Shown: positions 40,201 to 62,444 of the stretch, one piece after another
How positions within the stretch are numbered: the first letter of the stretch is position 1
How the letters are laid out: every line of letters starts with the position of its first letter
Source of the DNA: Corallium rubrum
Lineage: Eukaryota; Cnidaria; Anthozoa; Scleralcyonacea; Coralliidae
Assembly: GCA_964035015.1 (NCBI GenBank)
Contig: OZ036014.1
Coordinates: forward strand, 1,545,201 to 1,609,200
DNA: 64,000 bases
Reading direction: 5' to 3'
Translations under genes and position numbers: made by a program
The notes under the pieces: generated by a model
What the model was told of the DNA's origin: nothing
Databases searched by the model: none
Seen by the model: the letters and a program-made list of their open reading frames with translations, nothing else

Positions 40201-43200
40201 AATAGAATAATTACCCAAGGCTTCGAATTCATCTCAAGTTACAACTGGCACCCGTGTTATAAAAGAGCTCATATGTCAAGGAACATAAATAAACAATGAA
40301 TCGAGGAGTTCAGCTCGATTTCAACAAAAATAATCGATACCCAAACCTTTCTCCTTATACTTTTATCATTACAAATAGTTGACAAATAGTTGACAACACA
40401 TATATACTTCTAAGATATCATTGCACTTTGCTGTGTACGAGACCGCTAAAATTAAGCTCAGCTTACCACACTTTACCACAAACTTCGCATAATATTCAGT
40501 GCAATTTCAACTGAAATATTCGTTACACAAAGATGTTTTTAAACTTTAGCTCTATTTAAGCATTAAGTGGACATAATTGTTGCATTTGATCACACTTTAC
40601 CATATACTTACACTAAAATTTAGTACACTTTACCACACTTTACCACAATCTGCATATATAAAAGAATCATAATCTAATTTATTAACATAAGCATGGTAAA
40701 GTGTGGTAAAGTGTGGTAAAGTGTGGCAAAATACAGAATTGATATGGTAAACTGAATTGATATAAAACGATGTAGCTAAGAAATTACTATAAACAGTTCG
40801 TTTCACTCGAAATAATTCTATAACACTATATATTTGTCCAATATAGCGAATGCTAAGCAGCAAAGCGCCATGTTGCGATAGACCCCCTGGGAGATTTGTT
40901 CAAAAAACAAGACATGTCGGGCTCATTTCTCCGGTTGAACGTAATCGTATACGATCGACTGCAGAAACCGCCTAAATTCCATGTTATTCCTGACGCTTAA
41001 ATTTTATTTACGAATAATTCCTGTTATGCTGCCACACTAATTCCACTATGTTCTTTCGCGAAAAATGATCATTCAAAGTAACTGAGCAACCAGCGGCACA
41101 TGAGCCACTCGACTTCGCCACGGTTCTATAGAAATTCAATAGGACGAGAGTTCCTTTATCAAACTACTAATCTTTTTCTAAATGACTTGGTAATTTCTTA
41201 ACTAGAGTGGCTTCTTCGACTTGTTTTGTCACATAGGTCATTATGCCTGTGAGCCGTGGCATACGCAACTTCTTTTAAATGGCTACTACTGTAATTAATC
41301 GCTTGCTCATCGCATAAAACTTTAACTTCAAATGCTTACAAAAAAATTATTGTAATCCCGTTCGACAATATAATATGCATATAAACTAACCACATATTCT
41401 TCTTTAGCATATTTTAAAACATTAATGGTCAATCCATCAGAGAAAATGGATTTTTATGAATTAAATCTGTTGCGTTTGCGTCCAATTTGTTCTCAGACAA
41501 TCATTGACATAATTCTTGAAACAAAGCTAACATGAAATGGTTTCATGTTCCCCCTCCCCCCCACTTCAATGTTGTGGACCTCAAAACGTTTGCAATTTGC
41601 ACTCAGTCACCTGCCATTACATTTAAATGTTCAGAGTATCAACATTGAAAAGGGGGGACGGGGGGATAGCAATTCATGCAAAAAAGAGGCCTAGCAATTA
41701 ACATGGCATGATTCACTCAAGTCGTTTCAACTAATTTTGTCAATGATTGTAGTCGTAAGAATCCCCAATCGTCAGCGACTGTTTGGGATGCATTTTCCAA
41801 ATAGAAATGATCCCGATTCTTGCGATGCTTCCGATCAGTTCGGCGACTCTCTGGGACGTTACTTCAACCCTGTTCACACTTGTCGTAACAATATCCCAGA
41901 CTTAATGAACACGGTCGTATTTATACAAACTGAGACAGAGGCATTGGTTGTAATGAATTGTGGCAAGTTGAGTTGGAGGAGGGAGGAGAGTGTCCTGTCC
42001 AGCGGCCTAAAATGGGGATCTGAGGATTTTGGGTGAAGGAAAATTCGAGTGTAGAATATATACATTTTAAGACCAAACCGGGACCAGTTGCGAAAAATGC
42101 AACTACACAGGCCTTCCGGCAGGAATTGAACCCACGACCTTGCGATTCTAGTGCATTGCTCTGACCACTGAGCCACGGAGGGCGTTGCCGAGAGCTTGAT
42201 CACGAGTTTTGTATATATAATGAGGTGGTAATGCCAGGAGAGAATTGGGTATATTTGGGTATATTAAAATGGGGATCGCCCTCTGAGGGGTGCTCAGCAC
42301 TCGTAAGGTCGATGTCTCACCCATCCAAATCCTTCATGTGGGTGAAGTGTGTGAGGCACAGCACTTCTGTGAAGTGATAAGGATGACAGTCCCAGATGAT
42401 GTGGGACAGGAAAAATCCCCGATTCTTTCGACAAGTGAGGACCAGGCTTGAGGAAAGAAATCTGACTAATTAGATGAGTAACTAGAAATACATGAACGCA
42501 ACAACCCCTCGCCCGCTTTATATGCATTTTTTAACCCCCCTTCCCCCCCCCCCCCTCCTAATTTCTGTTTTTGTTGTATTAATGAACACAGATCAAAAAA
42601 AATCCAGAAAATTAGCTAGCAAAGTTCATCTGTAGTCGTGTATTATTTCTATGGTATTGACACACTGAAAGGACATGCAATGTCAGTATTAAAAAAACAA
42701 ACAAAACGAGATGAACCAAATGACAAATTTTCATTCAAAAATATATATAAACAGTGGCCAAGAAAAGACACAAATCACACAATGTCAACGTCCTAGAGTT
42801 GAAAGACAATTCTAGACAATATATTATTTATATTAATTTTCATTTTCAAGATTTCTTCTGTTTTAACTCTGCTAAACTGTTAAATACAAATCTCCTTTTA
42901 CACGCGTGTAAAATGGACTCCACGCGTGTTGAGATTAGCACCCTCACCGGGCTCCGGGCCTTCGGCCCGTTGCCCGGCTCGGGGACAAATGCTCAAGCCT
43001 CTTACTTACATTTACATCCAAATGTGATGCACTATTTGCTGACGACACGCCATTTGGCAGAATAGTCGACTGGTTGTTGTTCAGGGTGCCCTAATTAAAA
43101 AGATAGAGGAAATAGTTTGAAAACAACACAAAACCATTGCTTGACTTTGATTTAATAAATGGAATAACCAAAGATTATGAGTACCGTATTGTCTGTATAT

Positions 43201-46200
43201 CAGTGTGTATCAAAAAAACCCTGAACCCTTAGAAAACAACCTATTGTAGTAGTTTGAAAGCCCTAAAAGCGCTGCGTTATAAATTAATCAGCACATACTG
43301 TAAGTTAAACAGGAAGAGAAAAAGCTTTTAAATACTTTCACCATGCATACACTTCAAGTTATCTTAACTTCCCAGGTGTATAAGACCGTGTGTTTTACGC
43401 ATCTGTGGGTTCAGCGAAGTGCTTAGGGCTTTCAAACTACTGCAATTGGTTGTTTTCTAAGGGTTCAGTTTTTTTTATACACACTGTATATTATATCATT
43501 GGAATGTTAAAATATTTTATGTAGTAACAAATATTATCTAGCTGGTTACTTACAATTGCTGTAGTTGCTGGAACAGTTCCTTGTAAGGTTTGGGACACAG
43601 GAATGCAAGCAACATTTTGATTATTCCCTGCTAGTGTGGCCTGAACTAGAACTAAAAAATTACATTTTGCTGTTTTTGCTATGCTTTTACTAAAGTGAGC
43701 AACCAAAAAATTCCACCAGGGCAGGTTACTAACTATAGAGTACAGTAATATTTCAGTACAGTACAGTACACCAAATCATAGTTTCATTTAGACCCCGTTT
43801 ACATGATGGCGGTACAATTTGAAAACGAAATAAAATCATGCCGTTTAGGACAAATTTTATATGATGTATTTGCATACCGGGACGATTTTGTTCCGTTTTC
43901 AAATTGTACTGGCATCGTGTAAACGGGGTCTTAGGCCAACATGCGAATTAGTTTCCTATTCAATTTGGGCCCCTATGCAAATTACATCGTGTCTATTAAA
44001 GCATAACAGGAAGATGACATAGGCTGAGACTGTTTTTTCATGTTTTGAGTTCATTATTTTTAGACACTACATTTAGGATTATTGTCAAAGAATACCTTAA
44101 AAAGTTTCTGAAATCAGAAATGTTATGTCTACTATGGCTGCTTCAGCCTCATGTTATAAATGAACTACGTTTCATCCCAACTCAGATTGTATGTGCAGTC
44201 GAAACTCCAATTTCATCTGTGCAATAGAGTAGAGTAGAGTAGAGTAGAGTAGAGTAGAGTAGAGTAGAGTAGAGTAGAGTGGAGTGGAGTGGAGTGGAGT
44301 GGAGTGGAGTGGAGTGGAGTGGAGTGGAGTAGCAAGAGTAGCAAGAGTAGAGTAGAGTAGAGTGGAGTGGAGTGGAGTGGAGTGGAGTGGAGTAGCAAGA
44401 GTAGAGTAGAGTAGAGTAGAGTAGAGTGGAGTGGAGTGGAGTGGAGTGGAGTGGAGTGGAGTGGAGTAGCAAGAGTAGAGTAGAGTAGAGTAGAGTAGAG
44501 CAGAGTAGAGTAGAGTAGAGTGGAGTGGAGTGGAGTGGAGTGGAGTGGAGTGGAGTGGAGTGGAGTGGAGTGGAGTAGGGTGGGGTAGGTGTAGGGTAGG
44601 GTGGGGTAGGGTGGGATAGGGGTAGGGTGGGATAGGGTTAGGGTGGGATAAGGTGAGATAGGGTGGGGTAGAGTGGGGTGGAGTACTACAGTACCATACA
44701 TTACCTGGCTTTAAAACTGATCCATGAGCATTAGAAATAAGATTTACAGTCTGTATTTGAGGTTGTGTGGTAGTAATTTGAAGTGGAATATTTCCATTGA
44801 CTGGTTGAATAAATATTGGTTTTTGCTTGGCATTTCGAGGTAATGGTAGTTTCACAGTTTGAACAACATTTGTAACAACAGGCTTCTGGTCTGTTGTTTG
44901 TAAAAAATTTCCAAGAACCGCGCACTGTCCTGGAGTTGTGACCATCCGTTCACATTTAATTTGTGGTACTCCTGATGACTTCATACTACATGATGTAGGT
45001 TTTCTAATTTCTGGCTTAATTTTTGGTAAAGTATTTTTTGTATTTGTTAGGGTAGGCAAAGATTGTTGCTGTTGGGAAGTCGAAGAGATGCAGTTAGTTG
45101 GGAAGCTAACACCATTGTCAATCTCCTGAACAATACATTCTTCTTGGCCACCATTGTCTGGAATGTTGTATAACCTCAGATGGTCAAGACTGTCTGGGTC
45201 AGAAATGGACCCAGAGCTTTGAACAGGTGATAATGTCCCATGATCAGTAGTCTACAAAATGAAGAGTTATACTATAGCTTTACAAAGGATGTTTAAAGAA
45301 ATTTCTGTCAAACTCTTTGGCAACCATGTAGCAATAATATAATATACAGTACCAGTGAAGTTAACTCGATTTTCATAACTAAAACGCTAACTCCAGGGCA
45401 GAATGTGAAGAGTCAGCTGTATTACATTGCTTTTAGTCCTAAACTAAACGAAACTAAACTAACCTTATTTTTACTAGATAACTCTATCAGTAAGGGCCCA
45501 CTCTCATTGGTCCAGTGTTACTACAGGAGGAAACTGGAGTGCCCGGAGGAAACCTGTGGTATTTGGTAGAGTCAAACTGGAAGCACTCTTCTCACATGCA
45601 GCCAAGGTGGAATTATTTTTATTTTTTTAATCAGATAACTGCACCATACAGGAATCGAACCCGGGTCGCAAAGGTGAAAGGCACGTGTACTAACGGTAAC
45701 CACTGTGCCACCAACACCTGCTATAAGCTGTTTTCTATGCAATCAAAAGGTAACACACAGCGTAAGGGACTGAATCCAATGTGATATACGAAAATCCTGA
45801 CTTCACTTTTGAAGTATGATACATGTAATGACTGAAGTTAGAGTTCCCGATATAGAGAATGGGGTTCACTGTGTGGCACCATGTACATGAATTCATACTT
45901 ATAATTATATAATTATTTTAAAATCAAACCTGAGATTCTGGTGAGCCTGGAGAAGAATAGTTACTAGAAATAGCTGAATCAGGAGACAATGGTTCATTTT
46001 TGAAAATATCTATAAATGAGGAGAAAAACAGTGCACGCAATTACAAGCATTGTCAATTTCAGCTAAGACAATTGCCCTCCCCTGCCCCACCTGCTATGCC
46101 TATGAATACAGGGGGTGTTTTTCACCAGCTCAGGCAGGAATGGGTCAAACAAAGAGTGCAATAACACCAGATGATTTTGAATTCATATTAATTATTAATA

Positions 46201-47312
46201 ACCATATAGAACAGACTCAACACATATATAAAACTATGAATTTTAAACCAACCTGAAGATGCAGCATCAAAATTTGGAAAATTGCTTAAAAAATCATCAT
46301 CATCTAATTTCCTGACTAAATCTTGTAAATCAACATCTTTCATCTATATAAAGATTAAACATTTATTTTACAGATGTTCCTTCATGATTGGCTTGCAGAA
46401 AAGGTGACGTGTATTTTCAAGTCTCAACCAGAAATGGAGGAACAACAAAAAGCATTTCTTGCATGCCTAAATTGTTTATATTTACGATACTTTGGGCTTA
46501 CTTTATACTGAAAGAATATACATTATTGTTATAAGTTTTATTTATATAGATCTATTCACGAAAGACTTGTTTTTCCGAATGAAATTTGTACAGTAATTGC
46601 CCTGAAAATTTATTAGTTTGTCAGCTTGATAATCACTTCCAACAAAAGGTTTACTACAAGTCCATTTAAACACGCTTATTAGTTGGTTATCCAAGGAGAA
46701 TTTTTACTCTCTTTTACCCTAAAATATACCCTTCCTTCAAATTGAAACAAAGTTAGAGTAATTTCAAACGAATAAAGCGTTTATAGTAAATATTTTCGTT
46801 GCATCAGCTAGAACATGACAAAGCTTTGAAGACGGAAGTTTATTTACGCAAAATGACGCAAGCATTAAATATTATTTAAAGCCTAAAAATCTTACTAAAA
46901 CACACATATTTTAGCTAAAAATAAACGTAAAGTCTATAGCTTTGTGATATGTTTTTAAAACATGAACAACGACGGCAAAAATGCAAGTATTTTGGAGCCG
47001 TATGGCGATAGTGCACTCCGTGAGTCAGTTAGCGTACTTCCGTTTACGGGATTTTTAAAAAGATATTTTATTACTATATTTATCGTACCTCTTCATCGGA
47101 AAATTTTAGCCCATCGTGCTGTAGAATAAACTCATCAGGATCAAAATTACAACCAGGAAAGTCTCCTAAATCAAAATAAACCGTTTAATACCATTTCTCA
47201 AAGCCAACCCTAGAAAACGCAAGTGGCTGAGTTGCTTCGACTTACCCCACTCATCGATGCCAAAACTCTCCTCAAAAGGGACAGGGAGCTCTGTCATTAC
47301 AGCTCCTGCCAT
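28288..47312 (-). CDS. ATF6: ATF6-type ER-membrane bZIP transcription factor
   Basis: Unfolded-protein-response sensor: a type II ER membrane protein whose cytosolic bZIP part is freed by S1P/S2P cleavage in the Golgi. Exons: 47246-47312, 47089-47165, 46253-46343, 45930-46009, 44705-45251, 43554-43651, 43010-43090, 33649-33726, 32550-32657, 32325-32437, 30400-30711, 30001-30088, 29717-29790, 29356-29412, 29140-29200, 28609-28690, 28288-28454; 726 residues, phases all close. An acidic and Ser/Gln-rich activation region is followed by the basic region [20 protein letters not shown] (about 352-371), a leucine zipper (374-409), and one membrane span near 429-445 ([15 protein letters not shown]). 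An S1P-like RALL lies at about 470-473 on the lumenal side. The lumenal domain keeps [23 protein letters not shown] and the terminal [11 protein letters not shown] block. ATF6A and ATF6B cannot be told apart. Intron 7 is 9.3 kb and contains the 2-kb tandem array. Confidence 0.95.
28780..29083. repeat. GGAA/GGGA array in ATF6 intron 15
   Basis: About 300 bp in three GGAA blocks separated by GGGA blocks, between ATF6 exons 15 and 16. Confidence 0.97.
29840..29960. repeat. GAT-rich imperfect trinucleotide repeat
   Basis: TGATGATGATGATAATGATG-type sequence in ATF6 intron 12, 40 bp from exon 12. Confidence 0.85.
30780..31113. repeat. Dispersed ~335-bp repeat (CCGTGTTTGGATACTC family), copy 2
   Basis: Second copy of the 8668-9003 repeat in the same orientation, in ATF6 intron 10. 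Only a few substitutions and short indels separate the two, so the family was active recently. Confidence 0.8.
31124..31727. mobile_element. Inverted-repeat element in ATF6 intron 10 with a second element inside
   Basis: TTACACCGGTTTCCAAAATTACG-type left end (31124-31146) is matched by CGTAATTTTGAAAACGGGTG-TAA at 31704-31727. The inner element 31371-31666 interrupts it. Confidence 0.6.
31371..31666. mobile_element. 296-bp inner MITE with 7-bp target duplication CTCACAA
   Basis: Ends CATAGATAATGGAAGGGGAA and its complement; CTCACAA at 31364-31370 and 31667-31673. The arms pair over about 100 bp (GTTTGCACAACTTGCTATGG and complement). Confidence 0.8.
32707..32877. repeat. Imperfect 170-bp inverted repeat
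   Basis: GCCTTATTCAAAAATGGC and GCCATTTTTTAATAAGG pair at the ends, and ACCTCGTTTT pairs with AAAACGAGTT inside. Between ATF6 exons 8 and 9. Confidence 0.55.
33236..33556. mobile_element. Inverted-repeat element, 320 bp
   Basis: CATAGTCAATCGAGATATGGTC and its complement GACCATATCTCGATTGACTATG are near-perfect ends (33248 and 33524 regions); GCACGGTGTAC-like motifs recur inside. Between ATF6 exons 8 and 9. Confidence 0.65.
33811..34567. mobile_element. 757-bp foldback-like element with TCGAGGG sub-repeats
   Basis: Ends CGAGTTTGGGTTTTG and CAAAACCCAAACTCG. Subterminal arrays of TCGAGGG on one side read CCCTCGA on the other. TAAGAA flanks both ends (33805-33810 and 34568-34573). No transposase. 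In ATF6 intron 7. Confidence 0.75.
34707..35308. mobile_element. Inverted-repeat element filled with GTTGTTC-type sub-repeats
   Basis: Ends CTACACGCGTAAAAACGCA and complementary TTTTTACGCGTGTAG (35287-35300). The interior holds a 24-bp minisatellite (34748-34915, GAACAATGTTGTGCTGCTCG) and many CAACAAGTTGTTC palindromes. Short ATGATT/AATCAT sequences flank it. Confidence 0.65.
35343..41750. repeat. Tandem array of 2,050-bp units, 3 units plus a terminal partial
   Basis: Units begin at 35343, 37397, 39447 and 41497 (offsets 2054, 2050, 2050). Each has a ~255-bp E segment, bounded by ACAATCATTGACA and TGTCAATGATTGT, then a ~1,795-bp S segment. The array starts and ends with E, giving E-S-E-S-E-S-E. 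Copies differ at only a few sites (for example A/G near 36709/38749, T/A near 40830, a CT indel near 35672, C-run length), so it is recent. Largest open frame 77 codons, duplicated with the unit and without recognisable domain. In ATF6 intron 7. Confidence 0.95.
36356..36660. repeat. TTTACCACAC motif cluster (in each 2,050-bp unit)
   Basis: CTTACCACACTTTACCACA, CACTTTACCACACTTTACC and the opposite-strand GGTAAAGTGTGGTAAAGTG triple repeat form a potential stem. The same block recurs near 38406-38710 and 40456-40760. Confidence 0.85.
42020..42189 (-). mobile_element. tRNA-derived SINE, copy 2
   Basis: Reverse-strand copy of the SINE at 2669-2838, with the same tRNA-like head (CTCCGTGGCTCAGTGGTCAG, GGTCGTGGGTTCAATTCC) and body. 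It lies in ATF6 intron 7, right of the tandem array. Confidence 0.8.
43201..43486. mobile_element. 286-bp MITE in ATF6 intron 6
   Basis: CAGTGTGTATCAAAAAAACC and complementary GGTTCAGTTTTTTTTATACACACTG-type end; arms pair over about 70 bp (TTTGAAAGCCCTAA and complement). Flanks are TATAT on both sides. Confidence 0.75.
43791..43930. mobile_element. 140-bp TTA-flanked MITE
   Basis: GACCCCGTTTACATGATG...CATCGTGTAAACGGGGTC, TTA at 43788-43790 and 43931-43933; PIF/Harbinger-like. Sister elements of the same end type are at 58894-59003 and 56292-56696. Confidence 0.8.
44227..44690. repeat. GAGTA/GAGTG pentanucleotide array
   Basis: About 460 bp of alternating AGAGT and GGAGT blocks separated by AGCAAG, degenerating to GGGTA toward ATF6 exon 5. 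Its open frames (Leu-His-Ser-Thr-Pro) read straight into the exon but are beyond the donor. Confidence 0.95.
45490..45720 (-). mobile_element. tRNA-derived SINE of a second family
   Basis: Head with GGTGGCACAGTGGTTACCG (A box) and CGACCCGGGTTCGATTCC (B box). The body has GGTTTCCTCCGGGCACTCCA-GTTTCCTCC, a block also found in the 5S-headed SINE at 9788-9815. In ATF6 intron 4. Confidence 0.75.
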
Positions 47313-48072
47313 CTTTAATAAACGTACAGTTATAGTCCGTGGAGATTATTATTCGAATAAACAGTTAACCAGGTTAAAAAACGTCAAACGGAGAGACAAT
47401 CTGAAACTTTCTTCGTATAAAAACTCCAAAGACAGGCAAAGACATGAACCCGCGATACTTTGGGCCAAAAATATTTCACGGCTCGCAGCCAATCAGAAAC
47501 AAGCAAGTGTTACGTCATATTGGAATAATTATCCCATTCCCGTATTCAGACATACAGCGTTCAATATGTCAAGTCTCTTCGCCTTGGAAAGAGTTATTGT
47601 GAGATCTAGATCGGAGAGCTACGAACTCAGGTGGAGAATCTATTCCAAAACGAGTCTGTGCCGAGCCGACAAAAAAAAACTTTGCCTAAAAAAGAGCTTC
47701 AGCTATTGATTGACCAGGCGGGAAGCGTAATCTAATTATGAATATCAAAGCCCAGCATATTATTTTAAAAAAAAAATAATATGCTGGGCTTTGATATTCA
47801 TAATTAAAAAAGAGCTTAGTTATAAAAAACCTGCGTTGAAAAAAGCGCTTATTCGAGAGGAGCCATTATTTAAATTTTGAAGGCGCGCGCTTATTCGAAT
47901 CATGTGCGCAACTGCGCAAACTAAAACAACAAAAGACACTTCACGTTTGTAATGCTCTTTAATAAACCAATGGTAATACTAATTAACTACAATAGATCAG
48001 AAAAATATTCGGATTCCTTCTGACTAAATAATATGCTAAGTCTAATCCAGGCCACGCTGAATTCCATTTCTT
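47313..48072. other. ASS1-ATF6 intergenic region, ATF6 upstream flank
   Basis: 760 bp between the ASS1 stop and the ATF6 ATG on the same strand. It should contain the ATF6 promoter. A 74-nt perfect hairpin lies at 47733-47806; TTATTCGA occurs twice at 47850-47900. No other gene seen. Confidence 0.6.
47733..47806. repeat. Perfect 34-bp-stem hairpin
   Basis: TAATTATGAATATCAAAGCC at the left is mirrored by GGCTTTGATATTCATAATTA; stem 34 bp with no mismatch and a 6-nt A loop. It could be a MITE remnant or a small-RNA precursor. Confidence 0.9.
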
Positions 48073-59605
<11,533 letters not shown>

Positions 59606-60399
59606 TTACTCTTTGTACGGGCACATGTTCCGTGCTCAAGAGTCGTATTGCATTCTTATTGGACCATTGGTTGTTTTTTTGCCTCATTTCCGGTCACGTT
59701 TCGAATTCAGTATCAGCTTCTGGGAACCGCGGGGCAGGGGGGCTGGGGGCTTTAGACACCCCCCCAATAATTTTTGTTTCGTTCCCCGCAGGAACGAAAC
59801 TGTTACTGTATTAGCTTTCCATTGACATCACAAAAGAAACTGTCATCACAGATGAAAATCGTCCAATCGTAGTGCAGTGTTGTTATCATAACTGTGATCT
59901 TATCCAATGAAATCAAAATTCCGCATAAAAAATTTAGTTGGAGGCGTGGTTAAACGCCAAAACGAAGTGAAAATATTGCTGATCTAGAGTAATTTAAAGA
60001 CGTAAACAATCCCGTGCGGAGGGAATCATCGATCTTGTGCTGTAGAAAGTAGGAACTTTCCCCTCGTTGAACTCGAGAATGCATTCGTTATGTATGGCAA
60101 CTGCGCGTTCCAAAAGGTCAGTCGCACTGTTTCACGCGTGTCTAATAATTTTAAAATATAGCTATTTTATGAACAATGTCAGTAGTTTGAGGCTAGAAGT
60201 TCGTTATCATTCATTTGTGGCCCATCTAAATGGATTATTCTGATTCGAGAATTAAACTATGACCTATGACGACGAAAATGATGATAGTCCGTTATTGACC
60301 TAATTTATATTGATCCTTTTGGCCTTGGAAATTTATGGATTTGCTATTGGCGATTATTCAATAAATACCGCGGTGTCATAAATAAATCAGCTACATGAA

Positions 60400-60576
60400 A
60401 TTAAATGCGACGTGCTAGCGTCTCGCAATTTTCCCGAGAAAGCAATTATTTTGGTAACGTTTTATTTTCCTCCTATAGACGGTCAGAAGAGTATTGCTAC
60501 TGAATAGAAGATTTACATTGCCAAAATAATTGCGTTCTCACGAAAATCGCGAGACCGCTAGCACGTCACATTTAAA
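60400..60576. mobile_element. Inverted repeat, ~177 bp
   Basis: TTAAATGCGACGTGCTAGCG and complementary CGCTAGCACGTCACATTTAA; CTCGCAATTTT pairs with AAAATCGCGAG and CAATTATTTTGG with CCAAAATAATTG. Confidence 0.75.
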
Positions 60577-61153
60577 TTCAGTCGAATTTATGCGACTGCG
60601 AATAACCTGAAATAATCAATAGAGCCTGCCCTCTGGACTGCGGGGGAGAGAGTAATCCGTCATGATCAGACGGTACAACGTCTGAAACGTGTGTTCGTTT
60701 TATTAGACGAAGCTTAAATTATTTTTTTGTAGTTTTATTATAATCTTCTCGCTTCAGCATATTTCTAGTTTGTTTATATGCAAAACAAAAATCGTCTAAA
60801 TTAAATTTGTCGTACGAAACGCAGGCGCGTAGTAAAAATTGTCGCGCCAGTCTACATGGGGGAAATAATAGTTGAGCTAAAATTCGTCATTGCTGTTGAA
60901 ACAGACCCTCATAAACGACTGACCGGAACGAAACAGCTATTTCTTTTAAGAAATAGTTTCTTGTTCTAAGTAAATTAATATTGTGCATCCCAAAACTATT
61001 TTATTGCAATAGACAATAGACAGTCACTCTCTAGCACACGCAGCTGTCTGCACTTGAACATTTACAGAAATGAGTACTGTTACTGTTGACAATATAGTTG
61101 TGTTGGGCGTCTGTTCTGGTTTGCTCTTATATATAAATCTTAATCTATTAGAA

Positions 61154-61605
<452 letters not shown>

Positions 61606-61751
61606 AGTGTTGCCTTTTGAGAGTTTTCTGACCTTCAGAATTCTGTAAATTCTTCCCCCAAAATGCAGGAAATGGCATTTCCGAGACTCTACGTCGCCGG
61701 ATAAAACCGCGTTTAGTTTTCCCGCGTTTTTATGAAATAGTTCAATGACAA

Positions 61752-62023
61752 ATACTGCAATTTTCAGTTGAGCTTAGAGACCGGAAGTTTTATTGAAAAG
61801 TTTGATCGTTTCACAATTTGACAGGTTCCCATGGGAAATTTGAATGTTTGCGCAGTTTGACCAATAGAAATTAAGGCGTTACCCAAACTTTTAAATTTGC
61901 CCTTGACAACATTCAAATTCTCACATGACAACGTTTCGAATTTCCCTTGGCAACTTGTGATTTCAACGATCAAACTTTTAAATAAAACTATCTATCTCCA
62001 AGCTCAACTGAAAATCGCAGTAA
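61752..62023. mobile_element. Degraded 270-bp inverted-repeat element
   Basis: TACTGCAATTTTCAGTTGAG and complementary CTCAACTGAAAATCGCAGTA; inner TTTGAATGTT/AACATTCAAA blocks pair. Confidence 0.65.
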
Positions 62024-62079
62024 TTTTCAACCATAATGATTTTCTCTGTTTATTGTCGATTTTACTTTTCAACGCGCGG

Positions 62080-62180
62080 TTTGGAAGTTCGTTGCCAAGT
62101 TTCAAATTACGTTTCTAAATTCAGAAGTTCATTACGAAGTTCGATTTGAAGTTCGAATGTTCGATTTGAAGTTCAGCTTT
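62080..62180. promoter_or_regulatory. GAAGTTCG octamer cluster upstream of PITP
   Basis: GGAAGTTCGTT, AGAAGTTCATTACGAAGTTCG, TTGAAGTTCGAA and TTGAAGTTCAGC lie within 100 bp. The same octamer builds the TA-flanked MITE at 1217-1469 and the stretch at 700-745, so this is more likely element debris than a promoter. Confidence 0.4.
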
Positions 62181-62444
62181 GTACTTTCTAAAGGTTTTCC
62201 TTAAATGTGAACTGATCCTCGCGATTACGCGCGAGGATACCGCGTGAGATCTAAAAATAACTTAAAGTGCGATTTTTGCGAGTACATTGATGTACCAAAT
62301 TGTATCCAATAGTACATAATTGTACCTAATTGTACCTAAGCCATGTGATAAAACCTCGAAAACCTCGAAAACCACAAAAGCTTGGTGCTGGTGGAAGTTT
62401 GTCATTTTATTACGACATCCATCTTCGAATTGTGGGATTTGAAA

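Noticed and set aside
38580..40863. 77-codon minus-strand open frame duplicated at 38580-38813 and 40630-40863
   Set aside because: It recurs only because the 2,050-bp unit recurs; unit 1 lacks it and it has no recognisable domain.
42294..42527. 77-codon minus-strand frame (Val-His-Val-Phe-Leu...)
   Set aside because: Sits next to a SINE in repeat-rich ATF6 intron 7; no domain seen. Possibly a decayed retroelement tail but nothing supports a gene.
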